A stretch of 51,167 bases of DNA, taken from positions 21,971-73,137 of the forward strand of contig DGHT01000001.1 of the NCBI GenBank assembly GCA_002392765.1, read 5' to 3'. The stretch is from Verrucomicrobia bacterium UBA3841 (GTDB lineage Bacteria > Verrucomicrobiota > Kiritimatiellia > RFP12 > UBA1067). Below are positions 47,187 through 51,167 of the stretch, one piece after another. The notes under the pieces were generated by a model. That model searched no databases. It was not told the DNA's origin and saw only the letters and a list, made by a program, of their open reading frames with translations. Within the stretch, counting starts at the first letter, position 1. Each line of letters begins with the position of its first letter. Position numbers and translations under genes: made by a program.

Positions 47187-49910
47187 ATGACAAGTCTGCT
47201 TATAGTCGCCGCCGTTCTAGGCTGGAACATGGAGTTTGCCGACGGCAGCTCCGCGCGTGTCAACTACGATAATGCGGCCGTCGCGCCGTACACGCTGGAG
47301 GATCCCCTTGCGTTCTTCGACGGCTCGCCCGTGAAGACGGCGGCGGACTGGCAGGCGCGGCGGCGCGAGATACTTGCGATATTCGAACGAGAGATGTACG
47401 GCAAGCGTCCGCCGCTTCCCGATGCCGTCGTTACTGACCTTGTGGACGAGAAGCTGATCGAGGGGGGGACGGTCATTCGCAGGCAGTACGAGATGCGGTT
47501 CAGGCCTGACCGCTCCGGGCCGGTCGTCAGGTGGATCGTGTTCATTCCGGCAAAGGCCGTCGGCAGGATCCCGGTCATCCTCGCGCTCAACTACCACGGA
47601 AACCAGTCCCTCGTTGCAGACACGGACATCCCGATGATGACCGCCTACCACAGGAACGGCAAGTGGGGGCGCGACCACCGCGCGGTGCCGGAGACCCGCG
47701 GACTCCTGCAGCGGCGCGGGGACTCGGCGACGACATTCCCGCTCGAAAAGTTCGTGAGCCGCGGCTACGCCGTGATGAGCGCATGCTACTGCGAGGTTTC
47801 GCCCGATCCTAACCGCGAGGGCGACGAGGACCCAAGGATCAAGCAGGACGAACTAGCCTACACGGGGGTCTTTGACCTCTGGCCGAAGCGCGACCCGGCG
47901 GGGAAGTCGGAGTATACGTCCCTCGGCGCATGGAGCTGGGCGCTCTCGCGCGGACTCGACCTCGCGGAGCGCATCCCCGAAATCGACGCGGGGAAGTCGG
48001 TCGTCACCGGATGTTCGCGGCTCGGCAAGGCCGCGCTCATCGCCGCCGCATATGACGAGCGTTTCGCCGTGTGCGTGCCGGTGCAGACCGGGAACGGTGG
48101 GGCGCCGCTCGCGAAGCGCGATTTCGGGGAGAATCCTGCCACTGAGACGCGCATGTTCACCCATTGGTTCTGCAGGGCCTACGACAAGTACCGCGTTGCG
48201 CCGTGGAAGAGCCTGACTTTCGACCAGCATCTCCTGCTTGCGGCGGTCGCGCCGCGTTCGCTGCTTGTGCTCGGTTTCAACAATCCATGGTTCGACACGC
48301 GCGGCGAGTTCCTCGCCTGCAGGGCCGCGTCGTGCGCCTGGGAGATGTTCGGTCGCGGCGGACTTCCCCCAGGCGAGCAGCCGGCGACAGCGGATACTTC
48401 GTGCGTCGGGGACTCGCTGGGCTATGCGCGGCGGGACGGGGAGCACGCAATATCCGACTGGGACTGGAGCCAGATTTTAGACTTCTCCGACGTAGCCTTC
48501 GGACGCCTCGCGACATTTCCGCGCATGGAGCCAGACCGACGGGATTTCCAGCGCGACATTGACGACGCTGCGGCGAAGGGGGGTGGACGTGTGGTCGTGC
48601 CGGCGGGGAGACACCTGACGGGCGGTCTCATTCTTAGATCCAATGTCGAATTGCATCTTGAGAAAGGTGCCGTTCTGGAAGGTTCGACGAACACCAACGA
48701 CTATCCTGTGGTCGAGCTGCCCTTTTCGGAGGGGAAGTGGATGGCCGTGGTGATGGCCGTCGGCGCCACTAACGTGGCCGTCACCGGCGAAGGCGAGATA
48801 TTTGGCAACGGCTCCTTGTTCCCTCGCGCGAAGGGTCCGAACCAGGAGGGGGCGCGCCCTCGCGGGCTCTTCTTCGGCAACTGCCGGAACGTCCGGCTTG
48901 AAGGCTTCCGACTCCGCGACTCTGCCTGCTGGGGCTGCGTCGTGCAGTGCTGCGAGGGCGTTGTGATACGCGGCCTCAGGATCGACAACCACGCAAACGC
49001 GAACAACGACGGCATCGACATCGAGGCGCGTCGCGCCGTGATAGCCGACTGCGACATCGATGCAGGCGACGACGGTGTGTGCCTGAAGTCGAACAATCCA
49101 GACTTCGTCATGGAGGACGTGCTAGTGTCCAACGTCGTCGCCCGCTCCCACTGCGTGCCGTTCAAGATTGGCACGGCATCCCACGGCGTCGTCCGCAACG
49201 TTGGGTTCGTCGATTGCCGCGTCGAGGCTCCGCGCCGCGACTACAGCGCCGACAGGGATCCTCTCGCCTACAGGCCCTGCTCCTGGCGCGTCTGGTGTGA
49301 GAAGGACTTCCCCGCATCGCGCAGGGAAGAACCGTCTGGATTTTCCGGCATCGCGATTGAATGCGTGGACGGCGGCATCGTGGAGGATGTCGTCTGCCGC
49401 AACATCGTCATCGACGGTGGCTGCTACGTCCCGATATTCGTCCGCGCAGGATGGCGTCAGAAGAGGAGCACAGGCGCACCCCGCGGCAGGCACAACGTGA
49501 TGCGCCGCATACTGTTCGATAACGTCACGGGGCATTCGCTCTCATCCGTCCCCAGCTCCGTCACTGGCATACCGGGGTTCCGCGTACAGGACGTCACGTT
49601 CCGCAACGTGCGTCTGACGGTACGCGGCGGCGGCGAGAACGCGGAGGAGCGCACAAGGCCGGTATCCGAGTGCGAAGGCCTCACTCCGGGATCCGGAATG
49701 TTCCGCCAAGCGTTGCCCGCCTACGGACTCTGGGCACGTCATGTTGACTCGCTTCACCTTGATAACGTGTCGTTTACGCTTGCCGATGGAACGTTCGACA
49801 GGCGAGACGCCATCGTTCTGGACGATGTGAGGGAGACTGTCGCGGCGGCTGGTTCGTCATTGCCATGGGTCAGCGACGAGGAGCGTGAGTTCGCGGACAA
49901 GGCGTTGTAG
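47187..49910 (+). CDS. Fused CE15-like glucuronoyl esterase and GH28 polygalacturonase
   Basis: A 907-residue two-enzyme protein with a short hydrophobic start. Residues about 15-445 are an alpha/beta-hydrolase like CE15 glucuronoyl esterases: the nucleophile motif GCSRLGKAA has Ser277, upstream is VILALNYHGNQ, and DGEHAISDWDW probably carries the catalytic His. The acidic partner is not obvious, since VPVQTGNGG lacks the Glu often found there. Residues about 450-895 are a GH28 right-handed beta-helix with NNDGIDIEA (about 605), DAGDDGVCLKS (about 626) and SHGVVRN (about 665), matching the NxD, DD and HG active-site elements. An AAGGAG site precedes the ATG. Together the halves could cleave uronate esters and galacturonan. 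Confidence 0.88.
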   Translation: MTSLLIVAAVLGWNMEFADGSSARVNYDNAAVAPYTLEDPLAFFDGSPVKTAADWQARRREILAIFEREMYGKRPPLPDAVVTDLVDEKLIEGGTVIRRQYEMRFRPDRSGPVVRWIVFIPAKAVGRIPVILALNYHGNQSLVADTDIPMMTAYHRNGKWGRDHRAVPETRGLLQRRGDSATTFPLEKFVSRGYAVMSACYCEVSPDPNREGDEDPRIKQDELAYTGVFDLWPKRDPAGKSEYTSLGAWSWALSRGLDLAERIPEIDAGKSVVTGCSRLGKAALIAAAYDERFAVCVPVQTGNGGAPLAKRDFGENPATETRMFTHWFCRAYDKYRVAPWKSLTFDQHLLLAAVAPRSLLVLGFNNPWFDTRGEFLACRAASCAWEMFGRGGLPPGEQPATADTSCVGDSLGYARRDGEHAISDWDWSQILDFSDVAFGRLATFPRMEPDRRDFQRDIDDAAAKGGGRVVVPAGRHLTGGLILRSNVELHLEKGAVLEGSTNTNDYPVVELPFSEGKWMAVVMAVGATNVAVTGEGEIFGNGSLFPRAKGPNQEGARPRGLFFGNCRNVRLEGFRLRDSACWGCVVQCCEGVVIRGLRIDNHANANNDGIDIEARRAVIADCDIDAGDDGVCLKSNNPDFVMEDVLVSNVVARSHCVPFKIGTASHGVVRNVGFVDCRVEAPRRDYSADRDPLAYRPCSWRVWCEKDFPASRREEPSGFSGIAIECVDGGIVEDVVCRNIVIDGGCYVPIFVRAGWRQKRSTGAPRGRHNVMRRILFDNVTGHSLSSVPSSVTGIPGFRVQDVTFRNVRLTVRGGGENAEERTRPVSECEGLTPGSGMFRQALPAYGLWARHVDSLHLDNVSFTLADGTFDRRDAIVLDDVRETVAAAGSSLPWVSDEEREFADKAL

Positions 49911-49925
49911 GAAAGAGAGGCGATA

Positions 49926-50124
49926 ATGATAGACAGAAGAGGTTTTATGATTGGTGCGGCATCGTTCGCCGCCATTGGCAGGGCGACGTGTCCCCGCGCC
50001 GCCAGAAGCGAATTGCGTGTTCGCGAAATCCGAACTGCCGAAGGGCAAGGTGCAATCCGCCGTGCGCCCGGCCAACTCCTTCGGCAAGGCCGGCGGGGCT
50101 ATAGGCTGTAACTGGAAGGGCTAA
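49926..50124 (+). pseudogene. Decayed Tat metallophosphatase (start and end only)
   Basis: The first 20 codons encode a twin-arginine signal (DRRGFMIGAASFAAIG), and the frame then runs to TAG at 50111 without any known domain. In the +1 frame, from about 50010 to TAA 50122-50124, the peptide (CVFAKSELPKGKV...VRPANSFGKAGGAI) matches the C-terminal tail of the intact metallophosphatase at 43118 (YFRKDELGEGAV...VTPINCFGVRGRTI). The whole catalytic domain is missing and the two ends are out of frame, as expected after an internal deletion. The GH2 start follows one nucleotide after the remnant's TAA. Confidence 0.75.
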
Positions 50125-50125
50125 T

Positions 50126-51167
50126 ATGCAAGTGACAATTCTATGCGGAACATTCTTGGCGGCGGCGGTTGCGCTTGCCGCTGTCGGGGCGGAGGGCGGA
50201 GCGCGCGTCGAACTCCCGCTTGACGGAGGGTGGAGCGGAAGCATCTCCGGCGACGACGGCACCGTGCGCTCGGACGGCGACATAACCCTGCCGCACAACT
50301 GGGACGACTACTACGGACACCGCCAGATGTTCCACGGCGATCTGCACGGCACGGCGACGTACCACCGCGTGGTCCATGTCGCAAGGCGTCCCGGCGAGCG
50401 GCAGTTCCTCGTCTTCGACGGCGCGGGGACGTTCCTGACGGTGCGGCTCAACGGGAAGGAGCTTTGCAGGCGCCGCCACGCAGGACGCCTCGTCACGACG
50501 CTTGAGGCGACGGACGCCGTCCGCGACGGCGACAACGCCCTTGAGGTCGTCTGCGAACATCCAAGGGACATTGAAAACACCCCGTGGCAGTGCGGCGGGT
50601 GCGGATACTGCACGTGCGAGTCGCCGGAGGGGTTCGGGCTCTTCCGCCGCGTCCGGCTCGTCACGACCGGCAGGGCCCGCGTCGCCCCGTTCGGCCTCCA
50701 CGTCTGGCACGACGGCGAATGCAGGACGGCTTTCGTCGAGGCGGAGGTCGATACGGGAGGGATCGCAGCCGAGGACCTGAAGGTCCGATTCGTGTCGAAG
50801 GAGCTTGGCGTCGACAAGGTGCTGCCGTGCGCGAAGACCGTCCGGGGCGAATTTGCGCTCGGGGAAGTCGAGAGGTGGTCGCCGAAGCATCCGAAGATGT
50901 ACGAGGTGACGGCCGAGATACTGGGCAAGGACGGCCGCATAGTCGACGCCGAGACGGTCCGCACCGGCTTCGCTTCCGTCCGATGGCCGCTCGCGGGGGC
51001 GGGCGACAACCGCTTCTTCCTGAACGGGCAGCCCACGTTCGTCCACGGCACGGCGGAGACGGACCACCGCCTCGGAGACCGCATCGCATTCGACGACGAG
51101 GAGGTGGACGCGCGCGTCGGCGAGGTGAAGCGGCTTGGCTTTAACATGTTCCGCGAGGGGCACGAGC
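50126..51167 (+). CDS. GH2 beta-galactosidase-like enzyme, 5' part
   Basis: The frame opens at ATG 50126 and is still open at the window end (347 codons). A signal peptide covers about 1-22 (LCGTFLAAAVALAAVGA). The GH2 sugar-binding domain spans about 25-185, with LPHNWDDYYGHRQMFHG and GTATYHRVVHV. An Ig-like domain follows (about 190-290, RWSPKHPKMYEVTAEI). The start of the barrel is FFLNGQPTFVHGTAETDHRLGD and RLGFNMFREGHE, which match the GH2 N-G-x-x and G-x-N-x-x-R-x-x-H positions. The catalytic Glu pair lies beyond the edge. The fold is secure; substrate could be galactoside, glucuronide or mannoside. Confidence 0.88.
   Translation, partial: MQVTILCGTFLAAAVALAAVGAEGGARVELPLDGGWSGSISGDDGTVRSDGDITLPHNWDDYYGHRQMFHGDLHGTATYHRVVHVARRPGERQFLVFDGAGTFLTVRLNGKELCRRRHAGRLVTTLEATDAVRDGDNALEVVCEHPRDIENTPWQCGGCGYCTCESPEGFGLFRRVRLVTTGRARVAPFGLHVWHDGECRTAFVEAEVDTGGIAAEDLKVRFVSKELGVDKVLPCAKTVRGEFALGEVERWSPKHPKMYEVTAEILGKDGRIVDAETVRTGFASVRWPLAGAGDNRFFLNGQPTFVHGTAETDHRLGDRIAFDDEEVDARVGEVKRLGFNMFREGHE

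Overview
The window is a GC-rich bacterial chromosome segment. The gene content (GTP-type PEP carboxykinase, a fused MurC-MurB, Tat-exported metallophosphatases, DUF4838, DUF6259 and DUF5107 proteins, autotransporter-like beta-helix passengers, and no SusC/SusD pair) points to the PVC superphylum, most likely a Kiritimatiellota- or Lentisphaerota-like anaerobe from gut or sediment. This placement is inferred from family content, not from a marker phylogeny.

Region 1 (1-15232) is mainly housekeeping. It holds the 3' part of pckG and a compact murC-murB fusion, then a minus-strand tgt-yajC-LysM unit. Next come a coiled-coil membrane protein, a 57-residue lipoprotein, an RluA-type pseudouridine synthase, a Tat metallophosphatase and tRNA-Arg(UCU). 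A tight operon follows from a near-consensus promoter: infA, yebC, a VOC protein, an acyl-carrier-like protein, a NeuD/PglD-like acyltransferase, purE, UDP-glucuronate decarboxylase, a NifS-type cysteine desulfurase and an HMA-like lipoprotein without its CxxC.

Region 2 (15250-19692) is a four-gene cluster that I cannot match to a named system. An ECF-type sigma factor, whose -10 box lies only 6 nt before its ATG, is followed by two paralogous proteins with duplicated GYF_2-like N-termini and long VEKIVEK-type repeats, then a TPR-like membrane-anchored protein. All three downstream genes overlap or nearly touch. htpG, a VIT-VWA-DUF2135 protein, a CBS-type inorganic pyrophosphatase whose stop codon overlaps tRNA-Leu(UAA), and a secreted His/Pro-rich protein follow.

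Region 3 (26648-30529) carries a GH29 alpha-L-fucosidase and a CE7 esterase. The esterase is flanked by about 240-nt direct repeats. The spacers here and at 7932-8189 and 9528-9560 hold two families of short hairpins with covarying stems and a shared RGA triloop.

Region 4 (30530-51167) is a carbohydrate-active locus. On the minus strand, a Phd-type antitoxin, a PIN toxin, a hybrid-sensor histidine kinase and a LuxR-type regulator appear to form one operon. Divergent from it is a long co-directional operon: a beta-helix passenger, two DUF4838 paralogues with different C-terminal modules, a DUF6259 protein, a metallophosphatase, a DUF5107-TPR protein, a CE15-GH28 fusion, a decayed metallophosphatase gene, and a GH2 enzyme that runs off the end. 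The set fits extracellular breakdown of an acidic plant polysaccharide (uronate esters, galacturonan, galactosides, fucose), probably under control of the adjacent two-component system.
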